A stretch of 64,000 bases of DNA, taken from assembly GCF_021560015.1 (NCBI RefSeq), contig NZ_CP073588.1, positions 4,386,501 through 4,450,500 on the forward strand, written 5' to 3'. Within the stretch, counting starts at the first letter, position 1; each line of letters starts with the position of its first letter. The notes below the pieces were generated by a model. It was not told the origin of the DNA. It made no database searches and saw only the letters and a program-made list of their open reading frames with translations. This DNA is from Shewanella vesiculosa (GTDB lineage Bacteria; Pseudomonadota; Gammaproteobacteria; Enterobacterales; Shewanellaceae). The translations under genes were made by a program, and so were the position numbers. Shown piece by piece: positions 36,081 through 46,166 of this stretch.

Positions 36081-36416
36081 TTATTTTGCTGATTTATTAT
36101 CAACGAAGTGGACTAAGTCATCTAACACACGCTTTTTAATTTCCAGTTGTGACTCACTGTCTAAACCGTATTTCTGCGCTAAAATAACATAGTCAGCAGC
36201 ATCTAATGACACGGTTAAACGCGGACGTTTAGGTCGTTTAGATACCGATAATCCTAGTATCGTCCTAATTTGGTCTGATGGACTCACGCCTTTGTCTAAG
36301 GCCGCTTTGCGGATCGAGTATTGAAACTTCTCATCCAGATCAAAAGCCACTTGAGTCGCTTTCGCCGCTTGTTGGTTTTTAAGCCATTTCTCTGGTAACG
36401 GTTTGCCTGAACTCAT
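36081..36416 (-). CDS. Tandem ribbon-helix-helix-like protein
   Basis: 111 residues, no signal or membrane segment. Two units look like ribbon-helix-helix folds: about residues 20-54 (TQVAFDLDEKFQYSI... DKGVSPSDQIRTIL) and about 62-102 (RLTVSLDAADYVILAQKYGL...KKRVLDDL), joined by the basic linker KRPKRPR. Each has a short beta strand, two helices and an RHH-like turn. It is the last gene of the DUF2170-PspA-DUF2491 operon (23-base gap). I infer a DNA-binding autoregulator; the palindromes upstream of both operons of the module would be natural targets. I do not know a family name. Confidence 0.65.
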   Translation of the reverse strand: MSSGKPLPEKWLKNQQAAKATQVAFDLDEKFQYSIRKAALDKGVSPSDQIRTILGLSVSKRPKRPRLTVSLDAADYVILAQKYGLDSESQLEIKKRVLDDLVHFVDNKSAK

Positions 36417-36439
36417 TAGAAAATCGTCTCCTACCTGTA

Positions 36440-37093
36440 TCAGCTTGCTGGCCAGTATTCTCTAATATCTGTCAGTGGTCGATATAATGTCAACATCACT
36501 TCAGTGTCGCCACTTTCGTAAACTTCAATATCTACCACATGAGAGTCAGCAGAGTTGACTAAGCTGTAGCCTTCAAAACCTTCACCGCGGGCATCATCGT
36601 CATTTTGAGGCGGCTTTAAATCTCGATAATCTTGACGATGGAAGTAGCCAAAACTAGCAAATTCGGCTTGATGATATTCATCACTGAGCCATTTATCTAG
36701 CTCGGTCGCTAATTCGTCATTCAGAGTTTGCAGAGTGAGTGTTGCTTTACCTGGTTCTTCAAATATTTCTGCAAATGCATCAAGGTCAAACAATTGTTCA
36801 ACCAGATCACGATTTATTTTGATTGAAATACTTAAGTAAGATTCGTCTTCTTGAATATAGGATAGGTAAATTGCCGTGCCGCTATGGCCACGCAATAAGA
36901 ATTCACAAAGCTGCGAGCGCTGGTATTCATAAGTATGAATAGCCTCAACCTTAAGCTGTTGCCCACGTAATTGCGTGGGCAAAGCAAAACTGTCATCAAA
37001 GGTGATCATATCACCCTTGAGCAGTTTATTAGGGTGGTCAAGCTGACGCTTCGGGGCTTCTTTTTTGCCGAATAGGCCGCTAAGAAATCCCAT
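36440..37093 (-). CDS. DUF2491 family protein (YjfK-like)
   Basis: 217 residues, soluble, acidic. The N-terminus MGFLSGLFGKKEAPKRQ and the late stretch EVYESGDTEVMLTLYRPL fit the DUF2491/YjfK family. It is found in the order yjfI-yjfJ-yjfK in E. coli; here it follows the PspA-like gene by six bases, which is the same order. Function unknown; linkage implies a role with the PspA-like protein at the inner membrane. Confidence 0.82.
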   Translation of the reverse strand: MGFLSGLFGKKEAPKRQLDHPNKLLKGDMITFDDSFALPTQLRGQQLKVEAIHTYEYQRSQLCEFLLRGHSGTAIYLSYIQEDESYLSISIKINRDLVEQLFDLDAFAEIFEEPGKATLTLQTLNDELATELDKWLSDEYHQAEFASFGYFHRQDYRDLKPPQNDDDARGEGFEGYSLVNSADSHVVDIEVYESGDTEVMLTLYRPLTDIREYWPAS

Positions 37094-37099
37094 AATCGC

Positions 37100-37789
37100 T
37101 TAGCCTTTACGTGCTTTGATGCGATCTAACACTGCATTAGCATTCGACTTTTGCTCACCAATACCCGCTTCTGCTAGTTTTGCGTGTAATGACTTATCGC
37201 TATTTTCTTCAGCTAAGGTTTCAGACGCTTTTAAGCGGTCATCAAACTGCTGCTGACGTGCTTTGATGCGCTCAAGTGAATCTTTAGCATTAAGCAGTTT
37301 TGAGTTGCTTGAAGCAAATGAGTCAGTGATAGTCGCAGTCGCTTTTTGTACACTTTCAGTTGTTTTGACCATGGTTAATTGACGTTGATAATCATTTAAC
37401 TGACGCTCGGTCTTTTTAACTAAGTCTTTTAAACGCACTGCATGCGAACTAAAGCTGTCATTGGCAGTTTGTTGCTCGGCTAACTCTTCGTCTAATTGAG
37501 CAATCTTTTCTGCAATTTCAATCGCTAATGCTTCATTGCCTTTTTCTAGCGCTTGGGTGACATAACCTTCGTGCTCAGCAACGCTGCGCTTTAAGCGATC
37601 AATTTCGCGGCTAGCTTGCATTTCTTTGGCCATCACGTCGGTTAATTCACGTTTAGCGCGAGTTAAATGTTTTTCTGCATCTCGAATTTCTTGTTCAAAA
37701 ATACGAGTTGAGTTTGCGTCAACGATATTTTGGCCAACTTCTGTTGCACCACCACGAAACGCTGTAAGAATCTTGTTTAGAATGCCCAT
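37100..37789 (-). CDS. PspA/IM30 family protein (YjfJ-like)
   Basis: 229 residues, nearly all coiled coil. The start MGILNKILTAFRGGATEVGQ is an amphipathic helix as used by PspA/Vipp1 proteins to touch membranes, and RAKRELTDVMAKEMQASREI resembles the PspA core. PspA proteins polymerise on stressed inner membranes. This is the YjfJ-type paralogue tied to DUF2170 and DUF2491, not the psp-operon PspA, since no pspB/C/F genes are nearby. Starts ten bases after the DUF2170 stop. Confidence 0.88.
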   Translation of the reverse strand: MGILNKILTAFRGGATEVGQNIVDANSTRIFEQEIRDAEKHLTRAKRELTDVMAKEMQASREIDRLKRSVAEHEGYVTQALEKGNEALAIEIAEKIAQLDEELAEQQTANDSFSSHAVRLKDLVKKTERQLNDYQRQLTMVKTTESVQKATATITDSFASSNSKLLNAKDSLERIKARQQQFDDRLKASETLAEENSDKSLHAKLAEAGIGEQKSNANAVLDRIKARKG

Positions 37790-37799
37790 AATTGGCTCC

Positions 37800-38213
37800 T
37801 TAGTTTAAAAATTCGACGAGTTCGTCGATGACTTCCAGACAGTTGTCTGACAGTACTGCTAATTCTTGTTCAATCTCTTCCATGCTTGAAAGCACAGATA
37901 AAGCTCCGTAAACCACATATTTATCATCAATTTTAGCAAACGATGATAATGGCATTGGAATGTTCAGTTCTAACATGGTCTCAAACATTTCAGACCGACG
38001 AGCTTGATTTACTTCGTTTTCGCCCCACAAGTAACTGATGCACAATATTTGGTTATCAGTTACTGATACAAACACCGGAATTTCTTCGCGGCCGACAATA
38101 TTGACTTGTAACACTTCAACATCACCGTCAATCGGATAACAATCAAATTGAAAACCGGTTTTGCTGTGATCGCACAGTCCGTTTAGATGACTTGCAATAG
38201 TATGGATGTTCAT
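37800..38213 (-). CDS. DUF2170 family protein (YjfI-like)
   Basis: 137 residues from ATG 38213 (MNIHTIASHLNGL), with AAGGA six bases upstream; the frame extends upstream to 38258, but that part overlaps the promoter. Acidic, soluble. Motifs such as DGDVEVLQVNI, VSVTDNQILCISYLW and EMFETMLELNIPMPLSSFAKI fit DUF2170. It is the first gene of the operon DUF2170-PspA-DUF2491-RHH. Function unknown. Two copies of a 15-bp operator flank its promoter. Confidence 0.85.
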   Translation of the reverse strand: MNIHTIASHLNGLCDHSKTGFQFDCYPIDGDVEVLQVNIVGREEIPVFVSVTDNQILCISYLWGENEVNQARRSEMFETMLELNIPMPLSSFAKIDDKYVVYGALSVLSSMEEIEQELAVLSDNCLEVIDELVEFLN

Positions 38214-38226
38214 ATTCGTCCTTAAT

Positions 38227-38241
38227 TGACATATTATGTCT
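38227..38241. promoter_or_regulatory. Operator copy 1 of the membrane module
   Basis: TGACATATTATGTCT, nearly palindromic (core GACATA-T-TATGTC). It lies 14 bases upstream of the DUF2170 start, covering or just following the expected transcription start (about 38242). The same 15 bases occur inverted at 38261-38275. Confidence 0.8.
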
Positions 38242-38248
38242 GTGAGTA

Positions 38249-38276
38249 AAGATAGCATCTAGACATAATATGTCAA
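38249..38276 (-). promoter_or_regulatory. Promoter of the DUF2170-PspA operon
   Basis: On the minus strand: consensus -35 TTGACA (38276-38271), 16-base spacer, -10 TATCTT (38254-38249, four of six consensus bases). The -35 is embedded in operator copy 2, so binding there should block RNA polymerase. Confidence 0.7.
38261..38275. promoter_or_regulatory. Operator copy 2 of the membrane module
   Basis: AGACATAATATGTCA, the exact reverse complement of 38227-38241. Centre-to-centre distance of the two is 34 bases, roughly three helical turns, so both could be bound on the same face of DNA. Confidence 0.8.
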
Positions 38277-38292
38277 GCGCTATCTGGTCCAA

Positions 38293-40054
38293 TTAAAAAA
38301 GATTAATTACTTCATTTTCTGACCAAGCTGCTAAATGGTAGTAATACAGCTGCAGTGAACCAATTTCGTTCACTTTGATCTTGTCTATATCGGCATAAAA
38401 ATGCTTAGGGAATTCAAATGAACCATGGATAAGCCCAGGAGTAAGCCATTCTTCTGGCACCGGAATATTATCGATGGCGGCTAATCGCTGTTGTGGATTT
38501 TTGCCCATCTTACTGCCGATACTCCAACCCCATTCCCCAAAGCTCGGCACATTATGATGATACTGTTTTACATTAAATCCTGCTGCAGTAAGGGTTTTTC
38601 CCACCGATATAAACGCTTTTGGCGCATGATAAGGTGACGTTGACTGCACAGTGATCACGCCATCTGCACTGAGTAATTCATTGAGCTTGCGATAAAATAA
38701 ATCTGAATACAATTTATTTAAGTCTGGGTGGCTTGGGTCAGGCAAATCGACAATGATGGCATCAAATATTTGACCTTTTTGGATCAGCTTATCAACCCCC
38801 GTTAAACGCATCATCGACCATTAAGGTTAAGCGTGGATCGTTTAACGCATCGCCATTTAATGCTAATAATGCATCGCTTAAGCGTTTGGGCATATCTGCT
38901 GGTGGCGATTTAAATAAGGCTAATAGGTCTTTATCCAAATCCATTAAAGTAACGGCTTTAGGTTGCCATTTGAGTACTTGTTTTAACCCTAGGCCATCAC
39001 CACCGCCAATAATTAACACATTATCGTGCCGTGCGCTGGCTGCTAATGTTGGGTGAACTAAAAAGCTGTGATAGATGTGTTCGTCGCTGCTCGAAAATTG
39101 CAAACGGCCATTGATGTATAAATTATAAACTGGCGGTAAACCACCTCCGCGCAGACGCTCAGTAAAATTGAGTTGCTGGAAGCGCGTTGCTTTGGCATAC
39201 ACCACATGATCTTTATATAACAGGTTATTAAAATGCTGTTCCCAGCTAGGGCCTTTAACGGCCAATAAACCAATCACCACACTGGCAATAATATGGCCTA
39301 TGAGCAGCAATTTAACATGATTGATTTTTGACCAGAAACGCCAAATAAAGATTAGCCCTGCGATGAGGTTAACACTGGCGGTGAGTGCTGCAGCCAGTTG
39401 AATATCGATGGCCAACATAAAGCCGACCCAAATCGCGGCACCTATGCCTGCACCAATGTAATCGGCACCATATATGGTGCCGGCATTATGCAGTAAGTGT
39501 GCTTCAGACAAAGATTGCCGAACGCGGGCAATCAGCGGTATTTCCATGCCAATCATTAACCCAAGCAGTACGCCCCAAACATAGGGTAGGTATGCGCTAA
39601 GGGTTTGCAAACTTGCAATAAAGCCACCATTAGGTAGGTGATCCGGCGGCAGCCCTAAAGTATTGGCGATGGTTAATGGCAGTTGTTGACCAAAGCCAAT
39701 TACGGCAGCGGTAACGATAATCGCAAATGAGCCACACAGTGCTACGGTTAATTCGAGCATAGCAAAGCCAGTGAAAGCGCATTTAATTTTCCGTGCAGCA
39801 AAGGCTCCCACACCCATAGACACAATCATCAAGCCTATCATGGTGTAAATAGCTGCTTCTAGTGCGCCAAGAATTCGGCCCGCATAGTGAGATAATAGAT
39901 ATTCATAAATAAGACCACATCCCGCCAACGAGGCCATGATGCCGAGTAATAAGGCATCATCAAACCACGATACTTGACGGGATGGAGGGGAACTTTGCTG
40001 TGAGCCCCCTGATGTAGTGTTAGCGGGAAGTTCATCGAGCAAAGGTGTTGTCAT
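38293..40054 (-). pseudogene. Membrane-bound spermidine-synthase-like protein, frameshifted
   Basis: About 586 residues when one base of the C5 run at 38796-38800 is removed; as written the first part ends MVDDAFNGG and the rest lies in another frame. N-terminal half: about seven or more membrane segments starting near residue 30. C-terminal half: spermidine-synthase fold with NVLIIGGGDGLGLKQVLKW (AdoMet-type glycine loop), VTLMDLDKDLL (acidic residue binding the ribose) and, after the break, DAIIVDLPDPSHPDLNKLYSDLFY. It probably transfers an aminopropyl or related group at the membrane; the substrate is not known. It starts three bases after DUF350 on the same strand. Confidence 0.85.
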
Positions 40055-40057
40055 AAA

Positions 40058-40957
40058 TTAAGCCATTAACGCCGTAAGAATAAGAGCCACGGCAATACTA
40101 ATCGCCATTTCAACGGCTGCGATACCGATGTTTTGTTGTTTTTCGACTTCCTCGGCAAGATTAATACCGGCCAATACCAGTTTTTTTACCACGGTTATCA
40201 ATAGCGATAATACCACCAACATAATCAGTGAAAATACGCACCAACCAATAATGTTACTGACGTGAGCCGTTGGATTGTATGCAATGAAATGGCTTGCGGC
40301 GTTAAAGCTTAACGCCATGGCAATCATGTAACCGCTATGACGCAATGCTAATGCCGTTTGGCCCTGGGTTAAGGCTTGTTGCATTGACGCACCTTGATTA
40401 CGTTGAGCGTAACGTTTTTCGCGCAGTCTGGTGAGAATAACTAACATTAATTGGGAGATTAAGAAGGCGCTGAAAATAGCGATGAAGGTATCGATGGTAA
40501 TATCTTCTGCCCACATTAATACTGCGCGGATAATAATGGCAGTGGCAATAGCCGCCGCCGCATCAACCACAGCCACAGAGACATTACCTTTGAGAATTTC
40601 AGCGTTTTTCGCAAATTCATTTAAGGCGATTTTGTCGTGTAAAAAACGACCCAATTTAATCAGTACTAAACCAAATAAGCCGTACGCCGACATGCCAATC
40701 GCTTCGGTTAAATAAGACGGTGCAGCCTCGCCGGTTATGGCGCCTGTAAGCACAATGCCTAATGCTGCGATTGCACCTGCTGTACTAATACCAAAGGCGA
40801 AATTGTCACGTTCTGCTAGCTCGGCACTGCTGTTAACTTTAACACTCCAGCCTTGCAAGTAACGCATTAGCGTCAGTAAAACGATAGCGATGGTTAAATC
40901 AATGGCTAAGATAATCGCCAAATGTTGAGTTAAGCCATATTCTTGAAAAAATGTCAT
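40058..40957 (-). CDS. DUF350 family membrane protein (YjfL-like)
   Basis: 299 residues with about eight hydrophobic segments arranged as two similar halves (residues 15-140 and 150-298), as in two DUF350 units. The E. coli relative YjfL is shorter and is encoded with yjfJ and yjfK. No transport motif is visible. Starts 13 bases after the lipoprotein stop and ends three bases before the spermidine-synthase-like start, so the three form an operon. Confidence 0.82.
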   Translation of the reverse strand: MTFFQEYGLTQHLAIILAIDLTIAIVLLTLMRYLQGWSVKVNSSAELAERDNFAFGISTAGAIAALGIVLTGAITGEAAPSYLTEAIGMSAYGLFGLVLIKLGRFLHDKIALNEFAKNAEILKGNVSVAVVDAAAAIATAIIIRAVLMWAEDITIDTFIAIFSAFLISQLMLVILTRLREKRYAQRNQGASMQQALTQGQTALALRHSGYMIAMALSFNAASHFIAYNPTAHVSNIIGWCVFSLIMLVVLSLLITVVKKLVLAGINLAEEVEKQQNIGIAAVEMAISIAVALILTALMA

Positions 40958-40970
40958 GGTGAGTCCTTAC

Positions 40971-41934
40971 CTATTTTCCACGGCTAACACCGCGACTAGT
41001 GCGGCTGCTTGAGTTACGGAAACTGCTGTCTTTTGAATAGCTCGAACGAAATTTTCTACTCGCGCTCTGAGTGGTACTACTGGCTTTGGGTGCGCTAGCA
41101 CTTTGACGCGACAAGCTTGTAGAACCTGTTCGAGTTTTTGCATAAGGGCTGTCAAATCGCTTCCCCTGGCTGTCAAAACGTTTCTTGGTTTGTTCAAAGG
41201 TTTTTGCTTGCGAAGTGGCTTGTTTTGGAGAGGTATAACGGTAACGTCCTACATCATTATAATAGCTGTAACCACGGTTACCCGACCAACGGTCGTAACT
41301 TGTTGGACGAGTGAAGTTAGAAAACATCGCATACATGCCATACCAAGCCCAAATCGATGTGCCACTTGAATTGTTTTGCCAGCTACCATAAGCAGGATTA
41401 CCCACAAGCTGGCTACCAGCACCACCAACGTCGGTTCCATTCGCGAGCGCTTCGGCTTCACGGCTGATTGCATTGACTCTGGCCAGTTGGCCATTAGACA
41501 TATCAGCGACAACATTGACTGGATCAGACAGCATATCATTATACAAACTGCTGTCTGCAGCTTGATAAACATTTTGAGCTTCAGCCAGTTGCTGGTCTAA
41601 ATCAATAAAGTTAGCGCTATCGTTTAAGTCTTTATAACGACGCGTTAATGACTGAAACATTGGACCTTCAGTGCCGGCATCTTTTGCCAACTCTTCGAGT
41701 AAAGGTGTTAAGTCTGATTGGCGCTGAGCGAGAATACTGGTGTATTGTTTAAGTAACGTCGCATTACGCAGCTGATTGTTGTCGAGTGAACTGGCCAACA
41801 GATCAAGACGTTGTTGGGTCAGTTGCTGGTACTTAGCAATTTGTTCCGGTCGGTCGTCACCGCAACCGCTAAGGGCTAACGTGGCAAACAATACCGTTAT
41901 CAATATGAGTACACGGGGGGAGGTGACCTACCAT
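40971..41934 (-). CDS. Lipoprotein of the DUF350 operon, frameshifted in its signal peptide
   Basis: The mature body starts at lipobox LALSGC followed by GDDRPEQIAKYQQL. As written, the frame opens only at TTG 41903. Removing one base of the C6 run at 41915-41920 gives a much better start: ATG 41934, with GGAG eight to five bases before, encoding MVGHLPRVLILITVLFATLALSGC, a complete lipoprotein signal peptide. The mature part has a helical N-half (to about 160), a Trp/Tyr/Gly-rich middle, and a long Ser/Arg-rich tail (from about 215) resembling low-complexity tails of YgiB-type lipoproteins. Function unknown. It is the first gene of its operon. Confidence 0.75.
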
Positions 41935-42037
41935 GTTTTCTCCAAAATGTAGATTTTTCATGTGCTAATTCAATATGACACAGGTTATAGTAATCTGGTT
42001 ATCAATGATATTAATCTGATCATTTTACTGACCAATA

Positions 42038-42066
42038 GATATACCATTTACGACATAATATGTCCA
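42038..42066 (-). promoter_or_regulatory. Promoter of the lipoprotein-DUF350-synthase operon
   Basis: On the minus strand: -35 TGGACA (42066-42061), 17-base spacer, -10 TATATC (42043-42038). The -35 lies inside the operator copy at 42052-42064, as it does in the DUF2170 promoter. Confidence 0.6.
42052..42064. promoter_or_regulatory. Operator copy 3 (core GACATAATATGTC)
   Basis: Thirteen bases identical to the core of copies 1 and 2 near 38.2 kb. It lies in the divergent gap between the lipoprotein gene and glnE, 34 bases from the glnE start, so glnE could also feel the regulator. Confidence 0.8.
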
Positions 42067-42097
42067 ACGTTCATTTTCTTTAGGGATCATTATTGCC

Positions 42098-44950
42098 ATG
42101 CAAAACCAAGGTAACAAGGTATTATCTGCCGCTATGTTAGACAGCGCAGATCGTTACTGGTTAAGACTCTGCGACAGTTGGCCTGAGGCTAAAACCGCAC
42201 TGCTTCCCTCGCAGCAGCAGCAAGAGCTAAAAGTCGTATTTGGCTTGAGTGATTATATCGCTGAGCAACTTTGTCGTCATCCAGAATGGATTGTGCAGTT
42301 ATTTGATGGCCTATTAGATGATGTGGTGCGCAGTGATTTTGATGCTCAGTTACATTCGCTGTTAGTTGAGTTAACTCAAGAAGAGCAGGTTAAGTCAGCC
42401 TTACGTTGTTATCGTAATCTACAAATGGTGCGTTTAGCATGGCGTGATTTTTTAAATTACACCCCAGTAGAAGAATCTCTACTCGATTTATCAGCACTTG
42501 CCGAAGCATTGGTTATTGCTGGACGAGATTGGTTATATCAAGAAATGTGTCAGCAATATGGTACCCCCATGAGTGCCGAAGGTAAGCCGCAACCTTTATT
42601 AATTTTAGGTATGGGTAAACTGGGTGGCCGTGAACTTAATTTTTCATCTGACATTGATTTAATTTTTACCTTTCCAGAGCATGGTGACACGGTAGGTGGA
42701 AGACGTACTCAGGCCAATCAACAATTCTTTATTCGCATGGGCCAACGCTTGGTAAATTTACTCGACCAAGTGACGGTTGATGGATTTGTATTTCGTGTTG
42801 ATATGCGTTTACGGCCTTACGGAGAAAGTGGTCCGTTAGTCGTCAGTTTCAGTGGTCTAGAAGATTATTACCAAGAACAAGGTCGCGATTGGGAACGCTA
42901 CGCCATGGTAAAAGCTCGTGTATTGGGCCCTTGGTCTGGCTATTGTGACGAGCTACATGATTTATTACGCCCATTTGTATATCGCCGTTATATTGATTTT
43001 TCTGCGATTGAATCACTACGTAAAATGAAGCAACTTATTGCTCAAGAAGTCAGGCGTCGCCAGTTAACCGATAACATTAAGTTGGGTGCGGGAGGGATCC
43101 GCGAGGTCGAATTCGTAGTGCAAAGTTTTCAGTTGATCCGTGGCGGCCGCGAACCCGCATTGCGGCAACAAAGTTTATTTGGTGCCATTGATACCTTGTA
43201 TAGCCTTGGGCAATTGGAATATTTAGCGGTTGATGAGCTTAAACATAGCTATATTCTTTTGCGTCGGGTGGAGAATTTATTACAAGCTATCGATGATAAA
43301 CAAACACAAACTCTGCCCAACAATGAGCTTGATTGGCAGCGGCTATGTTATCCATTAGATGTTGAAAACGAAGAAGAACTTCGTCAAAAAATTAATACTG
43401 CGATGGCTACCATTCACGGCCATTTTAATGCCACGGTCGGTGGCACTGACAGTCACGAACAGAATGATCATTGGACATCATTATTTTGGAATGTGCAGCA
43501 AGATGAAGACGCTAATGCCTTGCTGCAAGAACAACAAATCGATGATAGCGAATTATGGCCGTTATTAAGTGAATGGCATCAAACGGTGTCAAAACGTTCT
43601 ATCGGACCTCGAGGGCGTGAAACCTTAGACAAATTAATGCCTAAATTACTCGAGGAATTGGTTAATCAGGCGAAACCGAGTCAAGCTTTTAAGCCCGTTG
43701 CCAACGTGCTAGATAAAATATTAACTCGAACCACTTACCTTGAGCTTTTATGTGAAAACCCGGGTGCCAGACAACAATTAGTCAGTTTATGTTGTGCAAG
43801 CCCCTGGATTGCGCGTGAGCTAGCTAATTTTCCTATGTTGCTCGATGAGCTTATTGACCCGTCGCAACTGTATGACATCACTTCGATTGATGATTATCCG
43901 AGCGAATTACGCCAATATTTATTACGAGTACCAGAAGATGACATGGAGCAGCAAATGGAAGCGCTGCGCCAGTTTAAATTGTCTCAACAACTCAAGATTG
44001 CTGCGGCTGATGTCACAGGCGTTTTACCTGTCATGCAGGTCAGCGATCATTTAACCTTTTTAGCCGAAGCAATTATTGAGCAAGTCGTGCTGCAAGCTTG
44101 GCATCAAGTAGCGTCTCGCCATGGCACGCCTAAGGGAACAAGCCCAAGTAATATGGGGTTTGCAGTGATTGGGTACGGTAAGCTTGGTGGTATTGAACTG
44201 GGTTATGGTTCTGATTTAGATTTGGTTTTCTTACACGGTCACAGCGGTTCTGGCAGTACAGATGGCGAACGATCTATTGATAATGGCCATTTTTACCTAA
44301 AGCTTGCTCAGCGTGTGGTGCATTTATTTGCTACCCGCACCACATCTGGAGAATTATATGAAGTTGATATGCGTTTACGCCCATCGGGTGCATCAGGCTT
44401 ATTAGTTAGTGAAATAGAGCATTTTGGTGCTTATTTGCAGCAAGAGGCTTGGACCTGGGAGCATCAAGCTTTAGTGCGCGCTCGTTTTGTGTTTGGTGAT
44501 TATTCACTTGCGGGTCGTTTTAGTGAACTACGTGCGCAAGTGTTGCAAATTGAGCGCGATAAAGTGGAGTTGGCTAAAGCTGTTAGGGATATGCGCACAA
44601 AAATGCGCGAGCATTTACTTCAAGCAGAAGCAACAATATTTGATTTAAAACAGAGCGCAGGTGGTATTGCGGACATTGAATTTATAGCCCAGTATTTAGT
44701 CTTAGCCTATGCGAATCAATATCACGAGTTAACTATTTGGTCTGATAATGTGCGCATTTTTGAAGTGTTAGCCGAGTTGGAATTATTGCCGGTAATGCAA
44801 GCTCAGCATTTAACTCAAACTTACTGTTGGCTGCGTGATGAGAATCATGAACTGACCTTACAGCAATTGCCCGGTAAATTACCGCAGCAAAGCGTGCAAC
44901 CCAAAACTGATAGCGTCATTGAAATTTATAATAATATTTTACACATTTGA
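42098..44950 (+). CDS. glnE: Glutamine synthetase adenylyltransferase/deadenylyltransferase GlnE
   Basis: 950 residues, normal length (E. coli 946). Two nucleotidyltransferase domains: the N-terminal (removes AMP) with [20 protein letters not shown] and the C-terminal (adds AMP) with [20 protein letters not shown]; each has the DxD metal pair. [15 protein letters not shown] and [15 protein letters not shown] are the matching second motifs. [10 protein letters not shown] and [10 protein letters not shown] follow each. It tunes glutamine synthetase to nitrogen state through PII. No frame break in nearly 3 kb. Confidence 0.97.
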   Translation: MQNQGNKVLSAAMLDSADRYWLRLCDSWPEAKTALLPSQQQQELKVVFGLSDYIAEQLCRHPEWIVQLFDGLLDDVVRSDFDAQLHSLLVELTQEEQVKSALRCYRNLQMVRLAWRDFLNYTPVEESLLDLSALAEALVIAGRDWLYQEMCQQYGTPMSAEGKPQPLLILGMGKLGGRELNFSSDIDLIFTFPEHGDTVGGRRTQANQQFFIRMGQRLVNLLDQVTVDGFVFRVDMRLRPYGESGPLVVSFSGLEDYYQEQGRDWERYAMVKARVLGPWSGYCDELHDLLRPFVYRRYIDFSAIESLRKMKQLIAQEVRRRQLTDNIKLGAGGIREVEFVVQSFQLIRGGREPALRQQSLFGAIDTLYSLGQLEYLAVDELKHSYILLRRVENLLQAIDDKQTQTLPNNELDWQRLCYPLDVENEEELRQKINTAMATIHGHFNATVGGTDSHEQNDHWTSLFWNVQQDEDANALLQEQQIDDSELWPLLSEWHQTVSKRSIGPRGRETLDKLMPKLLEELVNQAKPSQAFKPVANVLDKILTRTTYLELLCENPGARQQLVSLCCASPWIARELANFPMLLDELIDPSQLYDITSIDDYPSELRQYLLRVPEDDMEQQMEALRQFKLSQQLKIAAADVTGVLPVMQVSDHLTFLAEAIIEQVVLQAWHQVASRHGTPKGTSPSNMGFAVIGYGKLGGIELGYGSDLDLVFLHGHSGSGSTDGERSIDNGHFYLKLAQRVVHLFATRTTSGELYEVDMRLRPSGASGLLVSEIEHFGAYLQQEAWTWEHQALVRARFVFGDYSLAGRFSELRAQVLQIERDKVELAKAVRDMRTKMREHLLQAEATIFDLKQSAGGIADIEFIAQYLVLAYANQYHELTIWSDNVRIFEVLAELELLPVMQAQHLTQTYCWLRDENHELTLQQLPGKLPQQSVQPKTDSVIEIYNNILHI

Positions 44951-45033
44951 TACTAAATGAAGTGGTTAAGATCGATATTTAGTTCTATAACTGTCTTATT
45001 GAACTGGTGTTATTTGATTAAGTTGGACTTTTA

Positions 45034-46017
45034 ATGCTTCTGGCTCCGATACCTGAAAATGAGCATACTCGACTCGAAACGCTTCGAGGATTAAATATGC
45101 TCGATACCGCAGCTGAAGATCGCTTTGATCGTGTCACTCGGCTAGCAAAACGCTTATTTTCAGTATCGATTAGCGTGATAAGTTTAATTGATGCCGATCG
45201 TCAATGGTTTAAATCCTCACAAGGATTAGATGTATGCGAAACCCAACGTGATATTTCTTTTTGTGGTCACGCCATTAATCAGCATGGCATTTTCATTGTA
45301 CCTGATACGCTAAAAGATCAGCGTTTTGCCGACAACCCACTGGTACTCGGGCCACCTAATGTTCGATTTTATGCCGGTTATCCATTAACTATGCCTAATG
45401 GCGTGATAGTCGGAACCTTGTGTATTATTGATGACAAGCCGAGGTCCTTTTCTAAAGATGATGAAGCAACTTTAGAAGATCTTGGCAATATTGTTATAGA
45501 TGAGCTGTTATCGATTAAACAAAATACTTTGGATGCGTTAACGGGTATTTTTAATCGTCGCGGCTTTGAGTTACTTTCTCATAGAACAATGGCCCGCAGT
45601 GATAAGCTCGGCTTTAACACCTGTTTGATTTTTTTAGATTTAAATTATTTTAAATCTATTAATGACGCATTTGGTCATGAAGAAGGAGATAACGCATTAA
45701 AAATCTTTGCCCGTTTATTAGTCAGCAGTTTTCGTGGCTCAGATATTATTGCGCGATTTGCTGGTGATGAATTTGTGGTATTGCTGAGTCAAACTGATGA
45801 AACTATTGTCAACGATGTATTACACAGGTTCCAGCAGTCTGTTGAGCTGCATAACCAGCACAATGCTAAACCTTACCAATTAACTTACAGCAAAGGTGTG
45901 GTGCATCGACAAGCAAATCAGGCACTATCCTTGTATGAATATTTGGTTACTGTCGATAAAGCCATGTTTGTTGACAAAGCAAAACATCACCAGAAAAACG
46001 AAACGGTAACTAAATAG
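45034..46017 (+). CDS. GAF-GGDEF diguanylate cyclase
   Basis: 327 residues, cytoplasmic. The GAF domain (about residues 20-165) contains RQWFKSSQGLD, SFCGHAI and VGTLCIIDD. The GGDEF domain (about 175-320) begins LDALTGIFNRRGFE and has active-site ARFAGDEFVVLLS; AGDEF is a common functional variant. It should make cyclic di-GMP from two GTP, with the GAF part sensing an unknown ligand. No upstream RxxD inhibitory site is evident. It follows glnE by 83 bases on the same strand. Confidence 0.9.
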   Translation: MLLAPIPENEHTRLETLRGLNMLDTAAEDRFDRVTRLAKRLFSVSISVISLIDADRQWFKSSQGLDVCETQRDISFCGHAINQHGIFIVPDTLKDQRFADNPLVLGPPNVRFYAGYPLTMPNGVIVGTLCIIDDKPRSFSKDDEATLEDLGNIVIDELLSIKQNTLDALTGIFNRRGFELLSHRTMARSDKLGFNTCLIFLDLNYFKSINDAFGHEEGDNALKIFARLLVSSFRGSDIIARFAGDEFVVLLSQTDETIVNDVLHRFQQSVELHNQHNAKPYQLTYSKGVVHRQANQALSLYEYLVTVDKAMFVDKAKHHQKNETVTK

Positions 46018-46166
46018 CCTGTTACTCATGAATGATGCTGAATTACTCGCCGATAATGGATATATCCTTGTGCTTAATCTTAGTAAAAGATGATGTCCTG
46101 TCACTACTATTATTTTTCATTTCAACTTACTCAATTATTAATTTATCTACACTCAGCAGATTACCT

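Noticed and set aside
37100..37789. Classical psp operon
   Set aside because: No pspB, pspC or pspF nearby; the neighbours are DUF2170 and DUF2491, so this is the YjfJ-type paralogue.
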